Shown here piece after piece: positions 50,284-59,142 of a DNA stretch of 64,000 bases. The notes beneath the pieces are model-generated. The model had not been told where the DNA came from, did not search any database, and worked only from the letters and a program-made list of their open reading frames with translations. Source of the DNA: Rhodococcus sp. IEGM 1381 (lineage in GTDB: Bacteria > Actinomycetota > Actinomycetes > Mycobacteriales > Mycobacteriaceae); the NCBI RefSeq assembly GCF_030056795.1, contig NZ_JASHKQ010000001.1, positions 1,240,001 through 1,304,000 on the forward strand, given 5' to 3'. The translations under genes and the position numbers were made by a program. Positions within the stretch are counted from its first letter, which is position 1. The number at the start of each line of letters is the position of its first letter.

Positions 50284-52113
50284 ATGAGCTATGACAACGA
50301 TTACCCGGACCGCGACAGCCGTAGCTCTCGCGGTCGAGGCAGGCGTGGGCGTTCCAAGAAGAAGGCGGGTCGACGCATCCTGCTGGGCTTCGGGCTGGCG
50401 GCGGTTGTCGTCCTCGCCCTTGGTGCCTGGTTGGCCTACACGGCGAACACCGCGTACACCAATCTGAACCAGGCCCGCGATTACGCTCAGGTGGCGAAAG
50501 CTGGACTGCTGGAGGGGGATACACGGAAAGCCGAGACCTCCGTCGGCGATGCGGTGCGGACTTCGAACCAGGCGAAGGATGCCACCGAGTCACTAATCTG
50601 GAAGGCCGCCGCAGCGATACCGTACGTGGGCCAGCCGTTGGACGTCGTCTCGCAGATCACCGACGTTGTCAACGGGCTGACGGTCGACGTTCTCATGCCG
50701 TCGGTCGAGGTGGGTACCACGCTCGATCCCGGTCGGCTACGGGGGCCGGACGGCACCATCGACATCGCTGTTCTGCGCGACGCCTCGCCCGCGCTGTCGC
50801 AGGCCGCCGCCGCGGCGAGTGTGCTCGACGCGGAGTCTCAGGCCATCGAGGAGCCGACGTTCATCGCGCAGGTCGGCGATGCACGGGCCCAGTTGCAGGA
50901 TCAGACGCACGAACTGACGACTCTGCTGACCAACACCGACATCTCGGCCAAAGTGCTTCCGGCGATGCTCGGGGCGGACGGCCCGCGCAGTTACTTCATG
51001 GCTTTCCAAACGCTGTCGGAAGCCAGAGGAACCGGTGGACTGGTCGGCGGCGTCAGTATCGTGCGGGCTGCGGACGGACGAATCAGTGTGGACAACATGG
51101 CCAGCAACGACGAGCTTCGGATTCCCTATGCACCGATGGATCTGGGGGTCGATTTCGCCAATGCGTACGAAAGTCGCTATCAGTCGACGCAGAACTGGCA
51201 AAACAGCAATCTGAGTCCGCACTTTCCTTATGCCGGACAGATTTGGCAGTCGATGTGGCAGCAAGAGACGGGCGAGCGTGTCGACGGCGCGCTGGCCACC
51301 GATCCCGTCGCCCTCGGCTACATCCTCGACGTCGTCGGCCCCATCACGATGGGCGACGGAGAAGTAATCGACGGATCCAACGTCGTGCAGATCACCCAAT
51401 CCGACGCCTACTTCCGCTTCGACGACGACAACACCGCACGCAAGGCGTACCTCCAAGACATCGCCGCCAGGGTCGTCGCAAAGATGCAGGGCAACATTGG
51501 GTCGGCGAGCGGCCTTCTCGAGGCGCTGGGAAAAGCGACCAGCGAAGGCCACATCGCCGTGTGGAGTGCAGACCCGGCACTGCAAGCCATCCTGGGGCCG
51601 ACCAAGATCGGCCACGAGGTACCCGAGAGCCCCGATCCCTACGCCGCCGTGGTGGTGAACAACGGCGCAGGCGGCAAGCTCGACTACTACCTGCAGCGCA
51701 AGGTCACCTACACCGCCCAATCCTGCGACGGCGCGACGCGGACCACCCGCGTGGTCGCCGAGATCACCAACAACGCCCCCGAGCTGGACTACACCACCTA
51801 TATCGCCGGCAGGCAGAACGAATCGACTCGATACGACGGACCGCCGGGAACCAACCGATCGGTGGTGGCGCTGTACGCAACTCAGGGTGCGACGTTGACG
51901 AACGCCACCAGCGACGGCACTCCGCTGTTCTTACTGACCGCCGCCGAACGCGGCCACCCGGTGTTCTACGTGCCTGTCGTGATCGAGCCGGGCCAGACGA
52001 AAACCATCGAATACAACCTCGTCGAACCCACCGTCGACGGTGAGGCGCTGGCGCCGGTTCAGCCGCAATCGGTTCCGGCATCGACAGAGGTGGAATTCCC
52101 GAACTGCTCCTGA
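50284..52113 (+). CDS. DUF4012-domain membrane-anchored protein
   Basis: The protein has 609 residues from the ATG at 50284 (an in-frame reading from 50161 crosses the operators). A basic, Arg/Ser/Gly-rich cytosolic start (RSSRGRGRRGRSKKKAGRR) precedes one membrane helix (about 34-56), then a large external domain with MLGADGPRSYFMAFQTLSEARGTGG, the DUF4012 core. These proteins cluster with polysaccharide genes in actinobacteria; function unproven. Divergent from alkB. Confidence 0.85.
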   Translation: MSYDNDYPDRDSRSSRGRGRRGRSKKKAGRRILLGFGLAAVVVLALGAWLAYTANTAYTNLNQARDYAQVAKAGLLEGDTRKAETSVGDAVRTSNQAKDATESLIWKAAAAIPYVGQPLDVVSQITDVVNGLTVDVLMPSVEVGTTLDPGRLRGPDGTIDIAVLRDASPALSQAAAAASVLDAESQAIEEPTFIAQVGDARAQLQDQTHELTTLLTNTDISAKVLPAMLGADGPRSYFMAFQTLSEARGTGGLVGGVSIVRAADGRISVDNMASNDELRIPYAPMDLGVDFANAYESRYQSTQNWQNSNLSPHFPYAGQIWQSMWQQETGERVDGALATDPVALGYILDVVGPITMGDGEVIDGSNVVQITQSDAYFRFDDDNTARKAYLQDIAARVVAKMQGNIGSASGLLEALGKATSEGHIAVWSADPALQAILGPTKIGHEVPESPDPYAAVVVNNGAGGKLDYYLQRKVTYTAQSCDGATRTTRVVAEITNNAPELDYTTYIAGRQNESTRYDGPPGTNRSVVALYATQGATLTNATSDGTPLFLLTAAERGHPVFYVPVVIEPGQTKTIEYNLVEPTVDGEALAPVQPQSVPASTEVEFPNCS

Positions 52114-52248
52114 TTGCTGTGGATCGCGATGCTCAGGACTCGTACATATGTTCGATCGAGAGTAGTGTTGCTGTCGGCGGGGTTGGGAGGGAAGCCTGAC
52201 CCCGCTGCCGAATCTGTGTACAGCTCCAGCGAAGTGGACGGTGATCCG

Positions 52249-52467
52249 ATGGACGACGTGCTTCAGAAGGTCGAGGAGCTGAAGGTGCTCGTCGCCGAAC
52301 TCCAGGCCCTGGATCGACGGCGCGTCGACATGGGGGATCGATTGGTGGATCTGGAGTATTTCTTTCGAAAGGCCGGATGCCCCGAACTGTCCCAGCAAGC
52401 GCTCGACGCATTCATGGTGACCTACGCCGGACGCGTGCTCGAGCTCGCAGACGGCATGCGCGGCTGA
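52249..52467 (+). CDS. Small helical protein
   Basis: The protein has 72 residues from the ATG at 52249: VLQKVEELKVLVAELQALDRR is a likely coiled coil, then MGDRLVDLEYFFRKAGCPELSQQALDAF. Family unknown. Downstream of the DUF4012 gene and possibly cotranscribed. The strong codon character supports coding. Confidence 0.55.
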   Translation: MDDVLQKVEELKVLVAELQALDRRRVDMGDRLVDLEYFFRKAGCPELSQQALDAFMVTYAGRVLELADGMRG

Positions 52468-52564
52468 CACGACCGGCGATGTCTGTCTTCGCAAACCCCG
52501 CGGGTTTGATCTGTGGTTCACTTGTGGATCCAAGTCGGGACACTAGGAAAGCTGCTCGAGACCT

Positions 52565-53677
52565 GTGAACAGTCTTCGCCGATGGTGGTCACTCCCGGTC
52601 GACTACGGGTGGAACGTCGCATATGCGCGGTCCCAACAAGCGCTGCGCATCACCAGGATTCTCATCGGGATCTGGTGCTGGATCTACACGGCTGCAGCGG
52701 TAATCGGATTGGCAATTCTCGGCCTCGGCCTCGGCGACGGTGATCCCGCCCGGTGGGCGCTGTGGTTCACCATCGTGACCACAGTTCCTGTGGGTGCGGC
52801 GTGGCTGATCCGCGGGTGGCCGAGTTGGCGAATGTCGTGTGCATTCGTGCTGTACGCCGACATCGTGCTGGCGGCGGTTCTGCTCACGTTCGAGTCACCG
52901 TCCGTTGCGCTTCCATTGTCGGCATTGTTCACGGTGGTAGGTAGCTACGTAGTGGGGTTCCACGGTCCTAAGCTGTTCACTGCACACCATCTCTTCGCGT
53001 TCGTCACCGTCGCCGCGTTGTACGCCTCGACCATGGTGAAAGACCCGGCGCAGCGTTTACAGACCAGCCTCTACCTCCTGATGCTGATCCTGGTGATGTT
53101 TTCTGCTCCCCTCATTTGTCACACCTTTCTCATGTTGTTACGTCGCGACGCCACGGGCGCGTTCTACGATCCCCTCACGGGAATGCAGAACCGACGGGGA
53201 TTCGATGCGTCGATAGGCAATCTTCAACTCCGCTCGATGCCGGAGGCGACGGTGAACGTTGTAGTGATCGACATAGACAACTTCAAAGCCGTCAACGACC
53301 GTTTCGGCCATCAACACGGCGACGTTGTCATTCGATTGACCGCAAGCCGCATTCTGGACGTGTTTCCGTCACCGGCTGTCGCCGTCCGCCTCGGTGGTGA
53401 GGAATTCGCAGTCGCCTGCGTCGACAATCCGGAGGCGGTGAAAGAACGATCCGCTCTACTGCGAACCCGATTGCGCGACGAAACCGACCGGTCACCGCTG
53501 ACCGCGTCGATCGGCGTCGCGCATGCGGTGGTCGGGACTCGGAACATCACGGACCACGTAGTAGACCTTCTGGGTTGGGCGGACGAGGCCATGTACCAGG
53601 CGAAGAGGCTCGGCGGCGACCGCATTGCCGTGAGCGACGAGTCGACGAGGCCCACACCGATCGTCGACCGTTCGTGA
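52565..53677 (+). CDS. Membrane GGDEF diguanylate cyclase
   Basis: The protein has 370 residues from GTG. About six hydrophobic segments fill residues 30-190 (an MASE-like sensor), then a GGDEF domain with FYDPLTGMQNRRGFD, VVIDIDNFKAVNDRFGHQHGD and active loop GGEEF. There is no RxxD in the inhibitory-site position. Next to a BY-kinase gene, so it may tie cyclic-di-GMP to surface polysaccharide. Confidence 0.88.
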   Translation: MNSLRRWWSLPVDYGWNVAYARSQQALRITRILIGIWCWIYTAAAVIGLAILGLGLGDGDPARWALWFTIVTTVPVGAAWLIRGWPSWRMSCAFVLYADIVLAAVLLTFESPSVALPLSALFTVVGSYVVGFHGPKLFTAHHLFAFVTVAALYASTMVKDPAQRLQTSLYLLMLILVMFSAPLICHTFLMLLRRDATGAFYDPLTGMQNRRGFDASIGNLQLRSMPEATVNVVVIDIDNFKAVNDRFGHQHGDVVIRLTASRILDVFPSPAVAVRLGGEEFAVACVDNPEAVKERSALLRTRLRDETDRSPLTASIGVAHAVVGTRNITDHVVDLLGWADEAMYQAKRLGGDRIAVSDESTRPTPIVDRS

Positions 53678-53793
53678 TCTGTGCGGACAATGCCGATCAC
53701 TGACCAGCCGCACGGAGAGCCACGAGTCATGTAACGATTGACGCTCACAGTCACGCGCCGCAACGTGTCGTGGCGGATGGGGAGCGCACGTAC

Positions 53794-55266
53794 ATGGAGA
53801 TACAGGATTACTTGAAGATCCTGAAGGGGCGATGGGTCATCATTGCCATCACCGTACTGGTGGCAGTTCTGGGAGCACTCGGTGTATCCCTGTTGACGAA
53901 GCCTCTATATCAGTCCACGGCCAAGATGTTCGTATCGGCGACTGGTGGCTCCACGGTTGGCGAGGCTTACCAGAACAATCTGTTCTCGCAGCAGCGCGTT
54001 GCGTCCTATTCCGAGTTGGTTACCGGTGAAGCTCTCGCAGAACGAGTGCTCGATGTGTTGCCGCTCGATCTGACGCCGACCGAACTCGCTGACAAAGTCG
54101 AAGCCAACTCCACTCCGGACACCGTTTTGTTCGACATAACCGCTACAGACGCGTCACCCGCCATTGCTCGCGACATTGCGAATGCGATGGCCGCCGAGCT
54201 CGTCACACAGGTGCGGGATCTCGAGACTCCTGCCGATGGTGGTACTCCCGCAGCGGGGGTCAAGATAGTTCAACTCGCTGGGGAATCGGGAACTCCGGTC
54301 AGTCCGAAGACACTCCGCAATCTGGCAATCGGAGCGGGTCTTGGGTTGCTCCTGGGAATTGCCATCGCTGTGCTTCGAGACCGACTCGACAACACGGTCA
54401 AGGACCGGCGTGACATCGAGGCTGTATTCGGCAAGACGCAGGTGGGCAGTATCCCGTTCGACAAGAGGCGTGCAGAACATCCGGCAATCGAATTCCACGA
54501 TGCTGGACAGTCTTCGAGTGCCGAGGCGTTTCGCGAACTGCGCACCAACCTGCAGTTTCTCGCAGTAGACAATCCGCCACGAGTTGTCGTCGTGACAAGC
54601 GCGATTCCAAGCGAAGGCAAATCGACCACGGCGGTTAATCTTGCGTTGGCTCTGGCAGAGGCCGGCCACCACGTCGCGTTGGTCGAGGGCGATTTGCGGC
54701 GCCCTCGAATCTCGAAGTACCTCGGAGTCCTCGGATCGGTCGGTCTCAGTACCGTGCTCGCGGGACAGGCAGAGTTGAACGATGTGATGCAGCCGACCAA
54801 GTACGAGGGGCTCGAAGTGATGGCGTCAGGCCAGTTGCCGCCCAATCCCTCCGAACTTCTGGGTTCGGAGGCATCGAGGACGCTGATGGATCAGCTTCGC
54901 AGACGCTTCGACTACGTGATCGTCGACGGCGCGCCCCTGTTGCCGGTCACCGATTCGGCCGTCCTCACGACCCATACCGACGGTGCCCTGATCGTGACCC
55001 GCCACGGGCACACCAAGACTCAGGAGTTGGACAGAGCGATCAAGAATCTCGAGGCTATTGGAGCACGGGTATTGGGTGTCGTCATGGCCATGACGCCCAC
55101 CAGAAAGGGTGATGCGTACAGCTATTCGTACAATTACGCCGCCGATTTGGACCGGCCGCGTGTCGGTATTCCCCCGACTCCTGCCCCGACTCCGCGCACC
55201 GCCGTAAAGAAAGTCCCGGGAAAGAAATGGCCGGAGACAGAGCGCAAACAACCGTTACGGCCCTAA
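53794..55266 (+). CDS. Wzz-type / BY-kinase polysaccharide co-polymerase
   Basis: The protein has 490 residues from the ATG at 53794 (MEIQDYLKIL). Wzz part with two helices (about 14-36 and 178-200) surrounds an external loop. The cytosolic kinase has Walker A VTSAIPSEGKSTTAVNLAL, VALVEGDLRRPR (A') and FDYVIVDGAPLLPVTD (B). The C-terminal tail YSYSYNY is a tyrosine cluster for autophosphorylation. It controls chain length/export of a surface polysaccharide in known systems. Confidence 0.92.
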   Translation: MEIQDYLKILKGRWVIIAITVLVAVLGALGVSLLTKPLYQSTAKMFVSATGGSTVGEAYQNNLFSQQRVASYSELVTGEALAERVLDVLPLDLTPTELADKVEANSTPDTVLFDITATDASPAIARDIANAMAAELVTQVRDLETPADGGTPAAGVKIVQLAGESGTPVSPKTLRNLAIGAGLGLLLGIAIAVLRDRLDNTVKDRRDIEAVFGKTQVGSIPFDKRRAEHPAIEFHDAGQSSSAEAFRELRTNLQFLAVDNPPRVVVVTSAIPSEGKSTTAVNLALALAEAGHHVALVEGDLRRPRISKYLGVLGSVGLSTVLAGQAELNDVMQPTKYEGLEVMASGQLPPNPSELLGSEASRTLMDQLRRRFDYVIVDGAPLLPVTDSAVLTTHTDGALIVTRHGHTKTQELDRAIKNLEAIGARVLGVVMAMTPTRKGDAYSYSYNYAADLDRPRVGIPPTPAPTPRTAVKKVPGKKWPETERKQPLRP

Positions 55267-55350
55267 TTCGACCGTGGTGTGGATCCGAATTCCGCCGCTG
55301 CGCAGTGAATGTGCGGCATCATTGACGCCGTGAGTGGGTGTTGCGTCGTT

Positions 55351-56070
55351 CTAGCGGGCAACCTCGGCTGCGATCGCGGACTGCGTTCCGACGTCGAAGA
55401 CCGGGTTGGTCAGGTGAACGTCGAGGGCGTTGCCGGGGCCGGCGATGATGGCGTTGAGCACCGAGGTGAACGCGCCACAGTTCTGGAACTGCGGAATCGT
55501 GGAGGTGCCCTTGATATGTGAGACGGTCTGATTGTTCTGGATCAGATCGATGGCATCAAGCGAACTGGTGAGGTTGGCGGTGGTTTCGGCGGTGACACAA
55601 TTGGCACCCGCGGGGATCAGATCGAGTGAGGCCGACCCTGCCGATCCGGTTTCGATACCCAGCGGCTTCACCGAATCGATTCGAATCTTGAAGCTCTGCT
55701 GAACATCGAGATCCAATGTGGGTGCCTCGGCGGGTCCGCCCTGGACGAGGGTGCCGGACACCGGGGTTTCGTCGACGATGGAGATGGTGAACTTCGCCAG
55801 CGTTGCAGGGCCGAGCTTCAGGTTGGCGGATGCTTGCGGGAGGACGAGCGAACCGGTGACTGTGCCGCCGACCAGGTCGACGTCGGTGACCAGGTCGGTC
55901 GTCGGGAACACCACCGGCTGACCGGTCTTGGCAATGAGCGTCGTCGTGTCTGCCTGGAACGTGATGGGAAGCGTGTCGGCTGCGTTGGCCGGGGCGGCTA
56001 CCATCGTTGCCAAAGCGACGGACGATGCCAGTGCCGCCATGGTGACGACAGTCTTGTTGCGGATCTTCAC
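55351..56070 (-). CDS. Secreted beta-rich protein
   Basis: The protein has 239 residues. Signal peptide MKIRNKTVVTMAALASSVAL through ANAA (about 1-31), then a beta-rich mature part with PITFQADTTTLIAKTGQPVVFPTTDLVTDV, LKLGPATLAKFTISIVDETPV and two cysteines. No anchor is visible, so it is released or wall-associated. Resembles secreted proteins with the DUF6801 fold known in Rhodococcus/Streptomyces, though that link is tentative. Followed upstream by a broken relative. Confidence 0.78.
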   Translation of the reverse strand: MKIRNKTVVTMAALASSVALATMVAAPANAADTLPITFQADTTTLIAKTGQPVVFPTTDLVTDVDLVGGTVTGSLVLPQASANLKLGPATLAKFTISIVDETPVSGTLVQGGPAEAPTLDLDVQQSFKIRIDSVKPLGIETGSAGSASLDLIPAGANCVTAETTANLTSSLDAIDLIQNNQTVSHIKGTSTIPQFQNCGAFTSVLNAIIAGPGNALDVHLTNPVFDVGTQSAIAAEVAR

Positions 56071-56115
56071 GTGGTTTCCTTTTCAATGATGGGTTGTTTT
56101 GGACGAGGTCGAGCG

Positions 56116-56573
56116 TCAGGACAGGGTGAAGGCCGGATTCGGTTGGACCGACAGGCTGTTGACCGTGCAGTTACCGGACATCGGCTGGTTGGTCGACGTC
56201 AGAGTGTTGGTCATGTTGTCGAACGAACCGGACAGGGTGGCCGGTCCGCAGTTGTAACCGACCAGCGAAAAGCCCACGTTGGACACTTCGCCGGTGGTGG
56301 CGCTGGTGGGGGTGAGGGTCCAGGGCAGGTTCTCGAGCTGCGGCAGGTTGCACAGAGATTGGAGCCGCTGATCTTGGCGTCGGTGATCGATGCCGAGGAG
56401 CCGTCGGCGCTGGTGGTACCGGTGAGGGCGATGGAGCAACTCACCGGCACTCCGAACGAGGCCGGGGTGCTCACGACGATTGTTCCGGGTGCAGTGAAGG
56501 CGGTTCCGGCAGGCGAGTTGGTGGCGGCACCTGCGGCGAGTGTACGAGAGCGGGTGGGCGGGTTGAGCGTCAT
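56116..56573 (-). pseudogene. Frameshifted secreted-protein gene
   Basis: ATG at 56573 follows GGAGGATCGATCG and opens MTLNPPTRSRTLAAGAATNS, GTIVVSTPASFGVPVSCSIALTGTTSADG, then ITDAKISGSNLC; at about 56350-56358 the native sequence moves to another frame (NLPQLENLPWTLTPTSATTG ... NPAFTLS). One missing base explains this. The N-terminus lacks a proper hydrophobic signal core as well, suggesting more than one lesion. Four Cys in the joined protein. Confidence 0.7.
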
Positions 56574-56997
56574 CGATCGATCCTCCAAGTCCAGAAGCGG
56601 CTCCGGAGCCCTCTCGGGGCGGCCGGTGGCACCGGAGCTCCGGTAGCCAGGAGGGACGTTAGGACGACGAAACGTATGTCGGAATTGTTTCATTTCAACT
56701 CTGTGACAAGTCGCAATACGGTCGGTACGTTTGTGGTACGCAATAGTAATGAAGCTGGGCTAGAACTTCGAAAGTCAACTCCGTCATGGGTTTTCGGCCC
56801 GGTTTCTCGTTGTCGACGATTCCCAGGAAGCGCGGTCAACGCTTGTTATTGAAAAGTTATGCAACGTTACCCAAACGAGATAGTCGCGATGTCGTCCGTG
56901 ACACCTCCGTCGTACACCATCGTGAGTGCGAAAAGAAGCTGACGAAAAGTAATGTTTGAAACGCCGATCACCCCCGCCTGACGGGGGTCGATTTCTC
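56574..56997. other. Non-coding gap with a GC-rich hairpin before the DICT gene
   Basis: No gene is seen here. The promoters of the two divergent genes should lie in the AT-rich part around 56690-56870. At 56970-56988 ACCCCCG-cctga-CGGGGGT forms a 7-base stem overlapping a nine-codon frame (MFETPITPA) and ending 10 bases before the DICT gene GTG, so it may affect translation. Confidence 0.4.
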
Positions 56998-58227
56998 GTG
57001 CCAAACTGTGGTGTGACGTTCGCGCTGGCCGAAGCAGGATCCGCAGTCGACACGGACACGGGAGAGTTGACGGTGCAGCCGTATTTCGCCCCGGTCTGTC
57101 GGCTGGACAACGGCGCGCTTGCAGCGATCGAAGTGCAGTTGCGTGGGCCCGAGGACGGCCCCCTTGCCTCGGCCGATGCCCTCAAGCGTGCGGCCAGGGC
57201 CATGGACGCCAAACGTGAGCTCGACGCCCTGGCATGGGGAGTCGCTCGACTCAACCAGTCGGTGCGTCTGCCGATGCTCGTCTCCATGGATGTCGGCTCC
57301 CTCGCCGCCATCGACTCCGCCACCGAAGAGCAACTCCGTCGCGATATCGTCGTCGTCACCGAAGCGGCGCTCGTGGACAGCCCGACTCGTACTCTCGCAG
57401 CGATCGACAAGGCCCGGCGCGACGGCAAAGTGATCGCCGTCGACGACGTCGGCCGTCGACCGCAGTCGATGACGCTGCTCCCGCTCATCGAACCGGACGT
57501 GATCATCCTCGCGGGAACGATGGTGTCCACACGCCCCGACCTGTCCATCGCGCGAACCGCCCACGCAGTGTCTGCTCAGGTCGAACGAACGGGCGCGGTT
57601 GTCGTCGCCAGCGGAGTCGACACGGCGCTGCACCGGAGCCGCGCACTCGGACTCGGTGCGACGTACGGGGTAGGCGAGCTGTACCCGGCCGCGCAGTCGA
57701 CCGAAGAGCTTCCGGCCGACGCCGCCGAGGTGATGCCTCCGTTTCCTACGTGGAGCACTCCGGAACTTGCTCAGGAATCGCCATGCGACATCGCATTCGC
57801 GGGCAAGACGGCCATCCGAAGCACCAAGCGACTACTGGTCGCGATGAGTACGTCCCTCGAGATGCAGGCCGCATCTTCAGGACCGGAAACGTTGGTACTC
57901 GGCACTTTTCAGATGGCCGAACACTTCACTCCCACCACCCGTGCACGCTGGGTGTCGATGGCCGAGCAGATCTCGTATGCCGGCGTGTACGGGGTAGGTA
58001 TGGGATACGTGCAAGAGGGCGGCATCGTGCATGCACCTCTCGATCCGACGGACTCGCTCGTCGAGGAGTGGAACGTGGTGGTGCTCGGGCCACACTTCTG
58101 CGCTGTGCTCGCTGCAATCGACCTGCACCGCGGTGAGGCCGACGCAGACCGTGAATTCGATTACGTGATGTCGTACGACCGAGCAACCGTAGTCCGTTGT
58201 GCGCGTGCAATTCTCGCGCGTTTCTGA
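56998..58227 (+). CDS. Degenerate EAL + DICT sensory protein
   Basis: The protein has about 409 residues from GTG at 56998 (other non-ATG starts are possible). An EAL-like part (about 20-235) lacks the catalytic pattern: EALxR reads EVQLR, IKID reads VIILAG and EGVE reads SGVD, though VDDVG keeps the Asp pair region. A DICT domain follows (IRSTKRLLVAMSTSLEMQ ... LGTFQMAEHFTPTTRARWVSMAEQISYAGVYGVG). It probably binds rather than cleaves cyclic-di-GMP, or senses light/other signals by the DICT part. Confidence 0.8.
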   Translation: MPNCGVTFALAEAGSAVDTDTGELTVQPYFAPVCRLDNGALAAIEVQLRGPEDGPLASADALKRAARAMDAKRELDALAWGVARLNQSVRLPMLVSMDVGSLAAIDSATEEQLRRDIVVVTEAALVDSPTRTLAAIDKARRDGKVIAVDDVGRRPQSMTLLPLIEPDVIILAGTMVSTRPDLSIARTAHAVSAQVERTGAVVVASGVDTALHRSRALGLGATYGVGELYPAAQSTEELPADAAEVMPPFPTWSTPELAQESPCDIAFAGKTAIRSTKRLLVAMSTSLEMQAASSGPETLVLGTFQMAEHFTPTTRARWVSMAEQISYAGVYGVGMGYVQEGGIVHAPLDPTDSLVEEWNVVVLGPHFCAVLAAIDLHRGEADADREFDYVMSYDRATVVRCARAILARF

Positions 58228-58329
58228 AATACCCGTGATGGCGTCACCGGAAGGGATGTTTCGGGCGGCCATGGCAGGGCATACGGCATTGCAGGTGATG
58301 AAGTAGTCCGGACTGCCACATTGCTCAGG

Positions 58330-58359
58330 CCCCGCACGTTGAAAAAGCAGCGTGCGGGG
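58330..58359. terminator. Bidirectional hairpin terminator
   Basis: CCCCGCACG and CGTGCGGGG form a perfect 9-base stem with a 12-base loop, between the convergent DICT and ANTAR genes. There is no clear T-tract on either side. Confidence 0.6.
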
Positions 58360-58371
58360 TCGCATGGACAG

Positions 58372-58593
58372 TCAGCGTTCTGTCGAGGCCTTGTCCACCA
58401 TTTCTTGCGCGATATCGCGCAGCTTTCGATTGGTGCCTTGCGATCGGTCGACGAGCAGAGCGAACGCCGCGTCGGCGGTGATGCGATGTATTGCCATCAA
58501 GATCCCCTTGGCCTGTTCTATCGGTGCTCGCTGCGAGAGTGCCGTCCGAACATCGTCCGGCAGCCCGAAATGGGTTACGTGCGCTGCGGTCAT
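58372..58593 (-). CDS. ANTAR-domain RNA-binding protein (short)
   Basis: The protein has 73 residues from the ATG at 58593. RTALSQRAPIEQAKGILMAIHRITADAAFALLVDRSQGTNRKLRDIAQEMVD is an ANTAR domain, the RNA-hairpin binder of antitermination regulators. No GAF or receiver domain is attached. Stand-alone ANTAR proteins occur in Rhodococcus. Targets unknown. Confidence 0.82.
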   Translation of the reverse strand: MTAAHVTHFGLPDDVRTALSQRAPIEQAKGILMAIHRITADAAFALLVDRSQGTNRKLRDIAQEMVDKASTER

Positions 58594-58728
58594 GGAAGCA
58601 TTGTTGCGCGACTTGCTCCGACGCAGGTCAGACACGGGAAGACACACCGAATTCGCGTCGAACAGAGCTGTTCACGTTACCGAATTCGTAGCTTTTCGTG
58701 ACCGCAGTGTTATCGAACGACTGCGTGA

Positions 58729-59037
58729 TCAGGCAGCAGGGTTGGACAGCGGGCGCCCGATCAAGAATTCGAGAGTTCGGTAGGCATCGGTCCGGCGGCC
58801 GTTGCTCGCATTGTCGTGGTACGCGGCACCGGCGACGACAACGCCGACCGGAATGCGACCCGACTCGATGTCGCGCGCCGTTTGCTCCGCGCAATTACGC
58901 AGCACCGGGCAGTCGGCACACAAACGCCATGCCTTTTCTGCGCGCTTGCGTCCATGGCGGGGAAGTTGCTGCGAGTCATAGGCATCCATGTCGTCGATGC
59001 ACGCACCCTTGAGGCGCCAGACCTGGTCATCTGTCAT
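58729..59037 (-). CDS. WhiB-like iron-sulphur regulator
   Basis: The protein has 102 residues from the ATG at 59037. The four cluster cysteines are Cys13, Cys40, Cys43 and Cys49 (RLCADCPVLRNCAEQ). The usual GVWGG turn is replaced by IPVGVVVAGAAYHD. Such proteins bind [4Fe-4S] and respond to oxygen or NO with sigma factors. The missing turn places it outside WhiB1-7 by eye. Confidence 0.85.
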   Translation of the reverse strand: MTDDQVWRLKGACIDDMDAYDSQQLPRHGRKRAEKAWRLCADCPVLRNCAEQTARDIESGRIPVGVVVAGAAYHDNASNGRRTDAYRTLEFLIGRPLSNPAA

Positions 59038-59142
59038 CGTCGTGATCCGTTTCGCGTCGTGCCGATCGTTCCACGTCCTTTGTTCCCCGTCTCGGCAAAC
59101 TCGAAACACCCAAATGCCTTGCGCCGCCGCAGGCTCGCGGGG

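Noticed and set aside
59038..59110. DosR-like site before the WhiB gene (GGGGAACAAAGGAC on the minus strand)
   Set aside because: Only one half resembles the consensus and the spacing is wrong.
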